NCBI GenBank assembly: GCA_037954235.1
Contig: JBBMOA010000004.1
Coordinates: 6,649,001-6,713,000, forward strand
DNA: 64,000 bases
Reading direction: 5' to 3'
DNA from: Aulostomus chinensis
Lineage: Eukaryota > Chordata > Actinopteri > Syngnathiformes > Aulostomidae
The notes below the pieces were generated by a model. That model saw only the letters and a list, made by a program, of their open reading frames with translations. It was not told the DNA's origin and ran no database searches. The position numbers and the translations under genes were made by a program. Shown here in pieces: positions 47,666 to 59,509 of the stretch (position 1 is its first letter; each line of letters opens with the position of its first letter).

Positions 47666-47687
47666 CCTGCCACCTGCAGGTGGCAGG
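47666..47687. repeat. perfect 22-bp palindrome with paired E-boxes
   Basis: CCTGCCACCTG followed directly by CAGGTGGCAGG. It contains a CACCTG and a CAGGTG E-box back to back, the core bound by Snail/ZEB and E-protein factors. Confidence 0.95.
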
Positions 47688-47968
47688 TTTCACCCTCCAT
47701 CTTGGGGGGGCAGCGGGTAACCTGGTGCTGTGAGCTGCTCCATGTGGACCTGGTCTACAGGGCCCCACTTGGAGCTGCCACTCTATGGCTCCACCACCTG
47801 TAGAGGGTGGATCAGGTTCTGGTGCCCTGCCAAATGTCCAGCAGCCAAGAGCAGCGACCCACGAGCTCTCGACCGCCCAGCACATGTGGTACCTTCATCC
47901 ATCCACTCACACTCCCACAGTTAGTGACAGATCTGAAATCAGCCATCGCTGCACACCCACAAACCTGA

Positions 47969-48015
47969 CGCACGCACGCGCGCGCGTGCACACACACACA
48001 CACACACACACACAC
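47969..48015 (+). repeat. (CG)/(CA) alternating tract
   Basis: GCACGCACGCGCGCGCGTGC leads into a CA array; a CGCG-rich Z-DNA-prone core. Confidence 0.93.
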
Positions 48016-48314
48016 TCAGCGTCACAGTGCTGGTGTTGTTCCTGTCGCCCTTGGACTCTGAGACATTTATCCACCCAGCTTGACAGGCAAGGACCACAGC
48101 CAGGACACAGAGAGAGGACATCTGATTGGCCGAGGCACATGTGACAGCTCATGAGCGTTTATGTAAGATAAAACCTGCATGGAACACGACTGCAGCCGGG
48201 AGGCGACACTCCGCTTCCTGCTGCTGGAGGAAACGTCAATCACTGCTAAAGAAGACACCGCAGTTCCTTTAATGATGTTGTGCTGTGACAGACCTCTTTT
48301 TCTGCCAACCACCT

Positions 48315-48316
<2 letters not shown>

Positions 48317-48351
<35 letters not shown>

Positions 48352-48371
48352 CGCGCGTGTGTGTGTGTGTT
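48317..48371 (+). repeat. (GT)n tract with GCGCGC core
   Basis: GT array with GTGCGTGCGCGCGTGTGT near its right end; inverted relative to 47969-48015. Confidence 0.93.
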
Positions 48372-48943
48372 TGTGGAGCAGTTTTTGCTGAGGTAATGTA
48401 CGGCACATCGTGTTCTTGAGTGGCGTCAGACAGCAACCCTGCACGCTGCCAAGGAATGTGCTCCTGGCATCAACCTGACCCTCTGACTGTGCTTTACACA
48501 CACAAACACACTTTCCTTCTATCAAACACACACCAGCCCAACAACAGCCCCCGCTGCCATGATGCTTCCCCCTTTATGATGCTCAGCATCTCTCATTGTT
48601 TGTTTTACTGTCCCATCCCTCATTGTCCAGATTGCTTTCAACAGTTCCAAGGAGCAGCAACGTTTCCTGCCAGAGCTGAACTTTGGTTTAACTCTCTGAC
48701 TCGAGAAGACAGAGCAAGCGGGAGGTGGAACCTCCACATAAATCCTGCAAACACAGGGAAACTGATGTGACAAACTCTGAAATTCATCTGGATATTTTGT
48801 CCTTCTCAAATGAATTCTTGACTCTTCACATACTCACATTAACAACACGCTATCTGAGAAGAGGAAGTCACAGCATTTGGTGAAAATGAACCATCAAATC
48901 ATTTTGAAGGAAGCTTTTTAGCATCTGATACACACTACGATAA

Positions 48944-49138
48944 CGGGCGGCGTGGCTCAGAGGTGGCGTAGCCATCGAACAACCGAACGGTCACTGGTTC
49001 AATCCCCACTTCCCCCGTTGACCATGTCCAAGTGTCCTTGAGCAAGACACTGAACCCCTAACTGCTCCTGATGGTCCTGCGGTGGACTGGCAACCCGTCC
49101 AGGGTGAACCCCGCCTCTCACGCAATGCCAGCTGGGCT
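48944..49138 (+). mobile_element. tRNA-derived SINE, nearly complete
   Basis: The head starts GGCGGCGTGGCTCAGAGG with a pol III A box (48953-48966) and a B box, GGTTCAATCC (48996-49005). The body holds AAGTGTCCTTGAGCAAGACA (49030-49049), well known in fish SINEs. The tail, GACTGGCAACCCGTCCAGGG and on through a CCTCTC...CAGCTGGG segment, is shared with fish LINE/L2-type 3' ends. No clean target-site duplication was seen. Likely an old, inactive copy. Confidence 0.82.
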
Positions 49139-49707
49139 CTCTAATCTCTTGACGTTCCCATCGTTCCTGCTCCTGAGCATCACACGCCGCCTCAGAACCC
49201 ATCAGCTGAGAGGAAATCGTCCGTCTGTTCGTTTTTTCTGATGATGATTGAAGTATTCAGGTGTTAACTTGTCAAACTATTCAGACGCCCATCCTTTACT
49301 TTCATTGTGCTAAGCTAATTAGCATTCACACAGAAGAGAGAAGGGGAGGAGAGGTGTGTGCATAAGCATTTAAAAAAGTCAGTGTGTTCCTTTAAAAAGA
49401 ATGTGAACAACATTTTAAAACAAAGGTCAAAACTCTCCTGACAAACCTCCACCTTCCATCAAGCAGATGTGACTCACTGTGGAGTCCAGTAACGCTGCAC
49501 AGCTATTTTAGGTCAGACTTTCCTCTTAACCTGATCTCAAACTCGCAGTTTTGAGTCAGCAAAGAGCAACATTTGAATCAGACAGAAAAAGTCCAGGTCA
49601 GACGGGATGTGACTGACTGAAGCTGAAAGTTAAGAAGGAAGCTAGAAACAGAACTTAACATGACGGAGAGTGAGAGCGAGGTGAGCGTGGCTGAAACTGG
49701 AAGCAGT

Positions 49708-49708
<1 letters not shown>

Positions 49709-49760
<52 letters not shown>
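49709..49760 (+). repeat. (GT)26 microsatellite
   Basis: Uninterrupted GT array. Confidence 0.95.
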
Positions 49761-49763
<3 letters not shown>

Positions 49764-50225
49764 CACTCCAGGGGAAGAGGTTGATCTGTTTCACATCGAC
49801 ACTCTGTACGGCCACTGATGACTTTGAGTCAGAACTCAACACACGAGGTGTGACAGTCATCCGTGGAGTTCTTTTCAGTGTCGGACTACTCGAAGGAAGA
49901 AGCTCTCACGTTCACGCCAATCATCTGAAACCAGCTTAGCCACATTTTGGTTCGCTGTACACAACGAATCTAAAATATCACCTTTTAAAAGATCAATGAA
50001 AATAAAAGCAGAGGTTTGTGTTCATTACATCACAGCTATCACACAATCAGATCGTCACTCATTCCACGTTTTGAAATCTATTCAGACTTAAATCTTCAAA
50101 TGATTGTCAACAGCAGACATGACACATCACTTTAATGAACTACAAAATAGGTTCCTCATAGATGGATGTTTTTTGATCACCCAACAGCCCAAACCCTGTA
50201 AATGCACCCTCCACCATGATCAGTC

Positions 50226-50375
50226 GAGGGGCTGGGTGGTTCAGCCGAGTGGGCCGGCTGGCTGTTGTTAGCCGTCAGTCTCCATTAGCTTCAAGCTAAA
50301 CGTCCATGCCTGGCTCTTGCTGCATTCTGGAGTCACAAACGAAGTAATGCAGGAAGGTAAAACATACTTTTTGGG
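50226..50375 (+). mobile_element. fragment of the same MITE family (right arm)
   Basis: GCTGTTGTTAGCCGTCAGTC, then CCATTAGCTTCAAGCTAAA and TGCATTCTGGAGTCACAAA, match the right arm of the element at 58880 (59333-59409) in the same orientation. It ends near GGGTGAAGT. The left arm is not found upstream, so this is a truncated copy. Confidence 0.7.
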
Positions 50376-51229
50376 TGAAGTTGCAACCTCTGAAACATTT
50401 CGTCAGACAAAGGAGCACAGCAAAGCTGCACCTCTGATTAGAACACCAGCAGCTCTGCAGTCTGATCTGGGATGAATCCCTGCTCCCATCTCTCCCAGCT
50501 ACACCAGTCTGAGACGGCTGAAACACACACTGTAGCAGACACGCAGACGTGACACTTTGGTCTCTGAATAACAGTCTGAAAATCAGCCAGCAAGCAGACA
50601 CAGCAGCCTACATGATGGAGGAATACTCACGGCTGTGTTTTTACCAGCAGACGCAGGATACAAGCAACAGGAATCAACTCCTCTCTGCTGCCCTCGCCTC
50701 TTCTCACATCAGAGCACTTGCCTCCTCGTGCGATGATGAATGAGGAGAGGAACATGACTCACAGACAGCAGTCCCACTCACAGACCGCAAACACACACAC
50801 GCAAAGTGAAATCAAGTTTCTAAATCACCCAATCGCCACCCTGAGCCCAAGATGGAGGAGAGTCCTGCAGATTAATTCACGCTGCTCACGAAATCTCCCA
50901 GAAAAAAACAGCTGTTGATGCTGTTCATCATCTGGTTAGCGTGTCGCTTCTGCAGGACCACGGCGGCGTGTGGCATCATCACGTCGTTCAGCTGCAAAAC
51001 TGTTTCTACCTTTGGGTTTCAAGTTACTGGAAGAAGGGAACCAGGTCTTAGTGGGAGTTTGGATGAGCAACCAGCTCCTCCTGATGAGCTGGGCAGCCCA
51101 AGTACTGCCTGCGTAATCTCTCCACAACCAAAGTGCGTCTTCTGACGGAAAAATACTCAAGTTTTACTTCTTGGAAAGTCAAGTCAACAGGAAGTTAGTT
51201 TAGTGTTAATTGGGTTAAAATAAGAAGTA

Positions 51230-51490
51230 AGGTAAAAAGGTACTTTGCCTAGAAGTATTTCTTTCAAGCAGTTACTGCTCGGTGTCTTAAACTCACAAAG
51301 ATGTTTCTTCCCTGCAGCGTTTCTTCTGTACTCTACTTCCTGGCTCGAGTTTGCAGAAAGAGCCAGTCAGGTATGCTAAGCTAATGGAGGCTAACAGCTA
51401 TCAGCAACAAAACCGTCTGTTTTTAAACCGTCCAGGTCATCGTACAGCAAATCCCCGTCTTCTTCATCCGGACATGTGCTCAGTAATCCA
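51230..51490 (+). mobile_element. diverged fragment of the same MITE family (left arm)
   Basis: GAGCCAGTCAGGTATGCTAA (51360-51379) followed by GGAGGCTAACAGCT, and later CATCCGGACATGTGCTCAGT, align by eye with 58996-59115 of the complete element. The terminal 20 bp (near GGTACTTTGCCTAGAAGT, 51239) is weakly similar to the TIR. Noncoding. Confidence 0.5.
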
Positions 51491-54400
51491 CAAACACATC
51501 AAATCGGACCGTGAACGAATGCGCCAGCGGGTCACGCTCTGCGCTCTGCGCTCATTTCATGAGCACAAATAAAAAATGGGACATTATGGTTCAATGACCA
51601 TCGAACCCGCGATCAGGATGTACGGTCAGCAGCTTCGCCCACGCCGTGATACGCAGTGTACAAAATTAGTCTTTCAAGGTAGCTAAGTATGAGTAGTCAT
51701 GATTCACTGATGAAAAACCAGCTGGATGCTTATTTTGTTTTAAATTAGCACATCTATGCAATCAATTTATGACTCAAATTAACGGAGCGCTTTCACACAA
51801 AGGAACAGTAGAAAACAAGTGGAACGAGGACAGTTTTCCTGAGCCGATGCTTCTCTGCCGCCTCCCATCAGCCGAGACCTCAGGGTTTCTGGTTCCATTC
51901 ATACTGAACCTGAGTTTCCAGGGTGGTAGAAATACTAATCGACACACTGAATGATTGACATGATTACAACCTCTCTACACCAGCCATCAAGTATTTTACC
52001 TTCTCAGTTTTCACGTCATGTGGTCATGTGACTCAGGTCTGTCATGCTGAACTGAGGAGCCCAGAATGTTCTCATTGCTGCAAATGATTGATTATTTTTA
52101 GCAGCAGAAGTTTTACATGAAGAATATTGTGATGAAATATCACATTCTGATGATTCCTTGTGCTTTTACAGCTCTGCTGATGAGAAATGGTTGAATTCTG
52201 GCAGTTTGTTCTAAAACAAACATTCCCTTCATGGCCACTGGCAGGTTCTGAGGTTCAGAGAGTTCCTGTGAAATTAGTCTTCTGGTTTCTTTCCTTATCA
52301 TTGCCTCCTGTGTTGAACAGTAAATCGACTCAGAGGCACTGATTAGAGGATCAACTGTTAGCTCATGACCGTCCACACGCGCACACACACACACGCACAC
52401 ACGTTCTAAAACCTTCATAAAAGCATCACAATTTTTTTTTCTTTTTATTAAGATTAAAAACTATCAGAGTTTTATTTTGTACTTTCAAGGGTTCAAACAA
52501 AGTTGTACTTCTCATTCGGTACTCTACATTTCCTGGGAGTCGTTCATGTGGCTAAAATAAATGAATCCACGGTTCTGATTATGTTCGTCCGTCTTCTTTG
52601 TGCGCATACAAATCACTCTGCCAGAGAAGGAAGGAACCATTCTTGGGATTTTACCCCTGGAAACGATTTTCTTTGCTGTTTTTGTGTCTTTGATTTTTAC
52701 TTCGGAGAAGAAAGAATGTGTTGAAAAAGGAAAAAACAATTATGATGCAGAACTTCAGGAGAGTTCCTCTCATCTAAACTGACCAAATTCAACAATCAGC
52801 ACTGAAACCAGCCTGACGATGGAGAGAATTACCAAGGTTCACTCACACCCCATGGGAACGGGACGAGGTCCATGTGTGTCTTTTTTCATACTTCGTGTAC
52901 ATATTTTTGTAATTGTCCAATATAAATGTTAATATCTATTTATTTTTGTTTCTTATTTCAGAATTTTTTCCTTTTTCATTGAAATGATCCTCTCTCCTTC
53001 TTTCTGAAAATGCTCTTTCGGTTCTTTAAATTTCCCCAGTGTGGCATAAATGAAGAGTTGTAATTATTACCAGCTCAGGCAGGACGACATGAGACCAGTC
53101 AACTGCTAGGAGGGCAGGTTTCTATGTGCGTGCAGCCAGAGACACACACTCATACCACAACCTCCCTCTGACTCAGCAGCGCCGCCAGCAAACCAGATAC
53201 GTTACAATAAAGGAAGCGTTCCTAATTGTTCTAGCCAGCGTCGCACATGTTGCTGCTTCCAGACACGGGGACAAAGTCTGGCGGCGGCTCAGTCACAGCT
53301 GCATCAGGGCTGATTCCAAAGTTTCCCGCTCAGAAAATGTACTCATCAAAAAGAGCAAAAACCGTCTCGAGCAAAGGTTATTCATTTATTTCACCACTTC
53401 CATCAACGTGCTCCAGTACGGTTCTTCAAGATTTACCCAAGAATACACTGATGGAGCCTCCACTGCTTCCTGAGACCACCAAAGTGAAATATTCAACTAA
53501 AAACATTGGAAAGTCCAATAATACATCCGTGTTTCAGCCTGTTGGGACAAACCACGTGTCTTTTGCGTGATACGTGGATGTTGTCCTCCTTACTTCTGGG
53601 GAACGTGGCTGTTACTGATGTGTTAACAGGAGTTCACCGTGAGAACCATCCTGGCAGCGTCTGTATCCTCACACTGGATACCTGAATTGTACCTTTGTGG
53701 GTTCAGTTGTGTGCACGCTGAGTCATTGTTGGTCGAAGCAGCCGGACCCGAGTCCGTCAGCTCTGACGGCAGAACCTGGTCTCATTAGTGACCAGCTCTG
53801 TTGCACCACACTATCGGACCCATTTGTAACAAGTCAACACGCTTGAAATTCAACTTTTTAGAGCATCAAGACGCAATTAAGTGTGTTGCTTCAAGTGTTC
53901 AACTGCTAGTGACGCTCGTGGGAAGCGAGTCCAGAGGACACCAAAATAATTCCAACTCTGTTGACGAACCTTTGGTCGTGACAGACTGGAATGAATGCAG
54001 ATTTGCTGTTTATCTGTAGCGTGATTCTTCAGCAGCCCAGACATCTACAGACAACCCTCAAGGGAATACACCAGAAATTCCCAGCGATAATGGAAGGCTT
54101 CTCCCAGACGGACATACGACTGCGTTCTTTAGTCTGCCCTCAAGGAGAGTCTCCACGGCAACTAGTGATGTGTGGAGAAGAGGGAAAGGCACCACATGAA
54201 CACAAACGGAGTGCACTGAGGGTTCGTGGGAGGTCAGGGGTGCAGCACCTGATCACCCAGAACCAGAGGACTGAAGTCTTGAGATCAGGTGAAGCCAAAG
54301 CACTTCTGCAAGCTCAGATCGAGGGAGGATCGACTTTGACCTCCTGTGACTCGCTGAAGTAATCCAGAGACTCAGAGAAGGTCCAGGCAATCAGGGTACA

Positions 54401-54559
54401 TCGGCTTCCTCTGCTGCATGGACACATTCTTCAACGCACTTCTCACACAAGTGTGTCTGTCAGCTCCAGCTGTCTGTTCCTAAACCGCCTCTGGCTCCCA
54501 ACAAGTCCTGCAGCTCTCGTAGAAGCTGATATTTAGACATTAGGCTTGTGCAGTCAAAA

Positions 54560-54830
54560 TTAAAGGCGCAGTGTGTAGGATTTCCGTGGTTCTACCGAAG
54601 TAAACGGACATATTTATGATGAATCACTGTGTGTTTGTATGTATGTACTCGATAATGTTTGTACAGTAGCCCAGACTGGACAAACCATGGAGCTTATTTT
54701 GACAAGGCATTTACCCAAAAACACAACAATCACAAGATTATATTCGTTATTTGTTGAAGACTTTCTGCACGTGCAGAAAAGCCAACTTGACTTATTCATT
54801 ATATAGGTACCTTAAATGTCAGGTTGATTT
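54560..54830 (+). repeat. dispersed fish repeat, degenerate
   Basis: AAAGGCGCAGTGTGTAGGAT (54562-54581) matches the start of a repeat that is very common in fish and usually reads AAAGGTGCAGTGTGTAGGAT. The A/T-rich remainder up to about 54830 fits loosely. It is recognised from the motif alone; the family name is not known to me. Confidence 0.4.
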
Positions 54831-55747
54831 CATCTAATGTTTAAACCTGAGATCATTGATGTAAGCACAGTAAAAGTTCAGATGAAAACCACCAACATGA
54901 CTGGAGCTTTACTTGGTTCTTGGTGTCGGTTCCATCCGGTCAGGCTCCATTTTCAGAGGAATTCACACAGCAACAGTAATTAGAGGATAATATCAACGAT
55001 TGCCATTATCTATCCAGGATCCATTTGGTTTTCTCCTGATTTCATTGCGTCTCAGTTTTCATCTCGGCGCCGCGCTACGTTCTGCTCTACTTCCTGTCAA
55101 TCATGTGACACCCACGGGAAGAAATGTTAGTCTTTCCTTAGACAAAGTCCCTTGAATCTTGATGGAGTTGAGGAAAGAGCTAATTTCACAGTCTTTGAAC
55201 AGATATGAAACTTTGCTTTACGGCAGGGTTGCTGCTCTGACACAGACCAGCTCGTAATTAGCAGATAATTACTGAGTCAAAGACTCCTTCAGCAGTCTCA
55301 CCGTGGGGGTTCATGCCAAGACCAGGAGCCAGAGGTTTCAGCCTTTTCTTCCTCTCATCCACCTAATCATACCCACACCGGGCCAGGTCCACGATTATGG
55401 AGCCCAAATTATTTCAATCTATTCTAATCTAATAATCTATATGAATTGTACTGAAAATGAAAAAGATGCTAACGACCTTCCAGACAAGCTAGAGAGAGCG
55501 TGCTCAGCTTCACATCTGCATTTGGCTCAGACTTCACGTGTCCTGTCCTTAGATGGACGGGTCAAAGGGGAGCAGCGCTCAGAAAGTCCAGGACAGTGAA
55601 TGCAGCACGTGGAGCGTTTCATGTCTGCTCCCTGGGCTTTTTAGGAGTCTACTTGAAGGCGTGTTTACATTTCACATAGGCGCAAACCCACAGGGAGACA
55701 ATAAAAGAGTTTATTAGGAAATCTCTGCTCTGTGCTTCATGCCTCAC

Positions 55748-55766
55748 CCCTCTGACCAGTTGCTAT
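55748..55766 (+). promoter_or_regulatory. RFX X-box-like site
   Basis: GTTGCTATGGAAAC is close to the palindromic X-box GTTGCCATGGCAAC bound by RFX factors. A second close match, GTTGCCATGGCAGC, is at 28010-28023. Motif only. Confidence 0.3.
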
Positions 55767-56289
55767 GGAAACATGCCATTTGAGGCAGAGCTTTAGCCTC
55801 TCTGAGTGGACTGACTCAAAGAGAAAACCTGTGGATCTGGGCCAATCAGAGACTGCCAGGGCGACCGAAGGCCAAATGAGAGAGCCAACCATGTGGTGAG
55901 ATCCGGATATGAACATTTCACAACTTCTCGTGTCCATTTGACTATTCATCTCTGGGTTTGAGCAGAAATGAGTTTCACCCTCTCTCATTTCTGCAGTTAT
56001 TGTTTTTCCTGAGGTTCGAGCCCTGCACCAACCCTCAGCAGCAGCGAGTCACAATGACTCAGGTTAAACGGCCCTGGCAGCAGGTTAGTACGGCTCACAG
56101 GTCACCACCACCTCCACCTCACTGCAATAAGGAAGCCATTGAAAAATAAACAGCTCTCAGATACAAATTGGCTGGAACACACAAAATGACACAGCAGGAA
56201 GCGGTGAGTCTGCTGTGTGAGCTGCCACAGCTCAGTGGACATGACTAGCAGTTTAGAACATGTCCTCTTGTCCCTCTTCAAGACAGAAT

Positions 56290-56420
56290 CGAGGATGTAT
56301 CAGGGTTGGCGGCGCTGTCCTCAATTTGCATTTAATTAGATTATATCAGCCCACGCGACACGAGGGTAGAACTGGGCCGAGGGGGCGTCAGTACGCTGAC
56401 AATTAGCAACTGATTTGGGA
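56290..56420 (+). promoter_or_regulatory. candidate conserved element: octamer abutting homeodomain site
   Basis: ATTTGCAT (56324-56331, POU octamer) is followed at once by TTAATTAGATTA (56332-56343), giving TAATTA plus a GATTA half-site. Such POU/homeobox composites are typical of developmental enhancers. Repeat-free surroundings. Confidence 0.4.
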
Positions 56421-57261
56421 ACTTATTGAATGTTGTGGTTATCATGACCTTTACTTTGAAAGTTCAGCATGAGGCAGAAGGTATTTTTGTTGACCAATAG
56501 GAAGTTAGCATCTCCATGGTTCCTTGCACATGTTAGATTGGGTTTTTGTAAGATTGAATCAGAAGACCAGCTCAGCGGAGGAGACTTCAGTTCAGCGAGA
56601 TCATCTTCAGTAACTCCTGCCATGATGTTTCTGTGCAACCATCAGTAGTGAGAAGCTAATGCTAAGCTATCAGAGAGCTACAGCACAGACACAAAACTAG
56701 CTTCCCTTCTTCTGTTTGAGGCATGTTGACACTTAATGCCTCCAACAGCCTCAGTAACCTTGTTTGACCTCTTTGTATAAAATTTGCCATAAAAAGCTAT
56801 TAATTTTGGGAGTGCGGTTTATATTTTGTGGTGAAAATGTCTTAAGCTAGTTTGAACCACAGAGACGTCTCAAGCATTTAACCGAAAACCCCTTTGACTC
56901 GGGGCCCAGGGAACCTTCACCCGCTCCTTCCTGCACCCCCTCTGCTGTCTCGGTACGCGACTTCTTCCTGTGATCCATCTTTGAGACATTTCAGTCGAAC
57001 AGTAGAAGTACACACGATTTTTATAATCAGAATTGTTTTTTGTATTTTATGTCTCTGTCAGATAGTGAGAGTGGAGACAGGCAGTAGATGGAGAGGTGAG
57101 AATCTACTGGACCTCAAGTATTCAACACTTTTTCCCAGGTTCTTCATCATCAATCACTGGAACAACCACACTGCTGTGCTGCACCGGTGGAAGCGCTGTC
57201 ACCAAAATAAAAGGCACCGTGTCAGGTGAAGCAGAGGCATTAGGATGCTGCGGCTGAGCAT

Positions 57262-58240
57262 AACTGATTCATAACTCATTCATAACGGATTCAATAAGTG
57301 ATTTATAATGGATTCAATAACAGATTCAATAAGTGATTCACAACGGAGTCAATAAATGATTCATAACTGATTCAATAAGTGATTCATTACTGATTCATTA
57401 CTGATTCAATAACTGATTCATAACTGATTCAGTAAGTGATTAATAACTGATTCAATAACAGATTCATAACTGATTCAATAAGTGATTCATTACTGATTCA
57501 ATAACTGATTCAGTAACGGATTCAATAATGGATTCATAACTGATTCAATAACGGATTCATAACTGATTCAGTAAGTGATTAATAACTGATTCAATAACAG
57601 ATTCATAACTGATTCAATAAGTGATTAATAACTGATTCAGTAACGGATTCATAACGGATTCAATAAGTGATTCAATAACTGATTCAGTAACGGATTCATA
57701 ACTGATTCAGTAAGTGATTAATAACTGATTCAATAACAGATTCATAACTGATTCAATAAGTGATTAATAACTGATTCAATAACAGATTCATAACTGATTC
57801 AATAAGTGATTCAATAACTGATTCAGTAACGGATTCATAACGGATTCAATAATGGATTCATAACTGATTCAATAACGGATTCATAACTGATTCAATAAGT
57901 GATTCATAAAGGATTTAATAACTGATTCAATAAGTCATTCATAACGGATTCAATAATGGATTCATAACTGATTCAATAAGTGATTCAATAAGTGATTCAA
58001 TAACAGATTAATAACTGATTCAATAAGTGATTAATAACTGATTCAATAACGGATTCATAACTGATTCAATACGTGATTCAATAAGTCATTCATAACGGAT
58101 TCAATAATGGATTCATAACTGATTCAATAACGGATTCATAACCGATTCAGTAAGTGATTCATAACTGATTCAATAAGTGATTCAATAACTGATTCAATAA
58201 CTGATACAATAAGTCATTCATAACGGATTCATAACTGCTG
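57262..58240. repeat. about 1-kb minisatellite of GATTCA-type units
   Basis: Nearly 1 kb is built from 11-12-bp units such as GATTCATAACT, GATTCAATAACG and GATTCAATAAGT. These are arranged in higher-order groups (for example GTGATTAATAACTGATTCAA recurs). The composition is very A/T-rich with a GATTC at almost every unit start. No unit encodes a sensible peptide and stops are frequent. It is the largest tandem array in the window after the 35-bp array. Confidence 0.95.
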
Positions 58241-58709
58241 ATTCAATTGCAATAAATGGATCAAAACAATGACACGATCATCACAACAAACAAACACAAC
58301 TCTCTCTGTGAATGGAGCTCACATTCGATCAGCAACAACAACTCTGACAAGTCCTTGTTGAAGTCAAATTGGCCACAAAGTAAATGTGTATTTACGGTCC
58401 AGCTGTTTCCTCTTTCAGTTTCCAGTGTCTCTCTAAGCCTCTTGTTGATTTTATCCTCGACTGAAACATTTGCTACGCGTCCTCTGAGTCCAGCCTGTTC
58501 CAGGATTTATCTGCTCCTCCTCGTCCTGAGTGGCTGGCACCCCGTGTGATAAATGTTCTTCTTCCGGGTTGATGCTTGTGGCAGCCGCCTTCAGGATCCA
58601 GAACCACTGCTAACAACCTGTTGTCTTTGCTGCAGCTTTTTGCTACAGACTACAGTTTATAGTGCGTCGTTGGTTCCCCAGCCAGCTCAGCTGTCTAAAC
58701 AGCCCCCCA

Positions 58710-58727
58710 ACACACACACACACACAC

Positions 58728-58791
<64 letters not shown>
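58710..58791 (+). repeat. (CA)41 microsatellite
   Basis: CA with one CG interruption, about 90 bp left of the TTAA MITE. Confidence 0.95.
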
Positions 58792-58794
<3 letters not shown>

Positions 58795-58879
58795 CTCCAA
58801 TCATCTTCTTGTAAAATGACTTTAGTATGATTTTGGAGGAGGACAGTCAGCTGAGGTCTTTCATGCTATATGAAACGAT

Positions 58880-59509
58880 TTAAAGTGGTATTTTACCCAG
58901 AAAGTTCATTTCATCTCTCAAGCCGGAGTCTTCATCTCCCAAAGACATTTTTTTCCCCTCCACTTCACTTCTTTGTGAGTCCAGAATGCAGGAGGAGCCA
59001 GTCACGTATGTTTAGCTTGAGGCTAATGGAGACTGACAGCTAACAACAACTTAACTTAAACGTTGTAAGTCATTGTCCAGTATCACCCGCATCATCTGTA
59101 TCCAGCCGTACGCCCAGTAAGCCACCTCACTTTGATCTGAGATAAAACAATCCACCTCACCGCGCCGAGTGTGACCAGCCATTTCAACCAAGTTATTCGT
59201 GCTTGTCTGCACTTGTTCATATCAGCAGCGAACCGGAAATGTTATAGTTTTTAGCTGAAATTAAAAAGTTCGTTGATTACTGATCATACAGCTGGTTAAA
59301 GAAGACGAGGGCTATCAACAAACAATTTAGCTGTTGTTAGCTGTCAGTCTCCATTAGCTTCAAGCTAAATACGGCACGTGGCTGGCTCTCTGCATTCTGG
59401 AGTCACAAAAAAAAAGTGCAGGAGGGAAAAACATTTCAGTGAGCTCAAGATTCCTGTTAGTGAGTAGTTGAGAAGTAAAATACACTTCTGGGGTGAAGTA
59501 TCACTTTAA
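58880..59509. mobile_element. piggyBac-like MITE with TTAA target duplication
   Basis: TTAA at 58880-58883 and 59506-59509 brackets a 622-bp element. Its ends are inverted: AGTGGTATTTTACCCAGAA on the left and, read inversely, AGTGATACTTCACCCCAGAA on the right. The similarity continues inward for about 160 bp per arm. Examples are TGAGTCCAGAATGCAGGAGG on the left against the inverse of TGCATTCTGGAGTCAC on the right, and GGCTAATGGAGACTGACAGC against the inverse of GCTGTCAGTCTCCATTAGC. There is no open frame, so it is nonautonomous. TTAA duplication is the piggyBac hallmark; no related transposase is present here to confirm it. Confidence 0.85.

Larger units (their letters stand above)
45058..57261. 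other. intergenic, no gene recognised
   Basis: Repeats listed separately. The A/T-rich segment 52430-53060 has 3'-UTR-like texture (GTACATATTTTTGTAATTGT at 52898-52917) and a 60-codon frame ending 52782, but no polyadenylation signal or recognisable coding sequence. 53070-54550 and 54840-56280 hold nothing I can name. Confidence 0.55.

Noticed and set aside
51585..51660. Possible tRNA-derived remnant on the minus strand (GGGTTCGATGG B-box-like)
   Set aside because: Only the B-box-like word is convincing. The A box and tail are absent.
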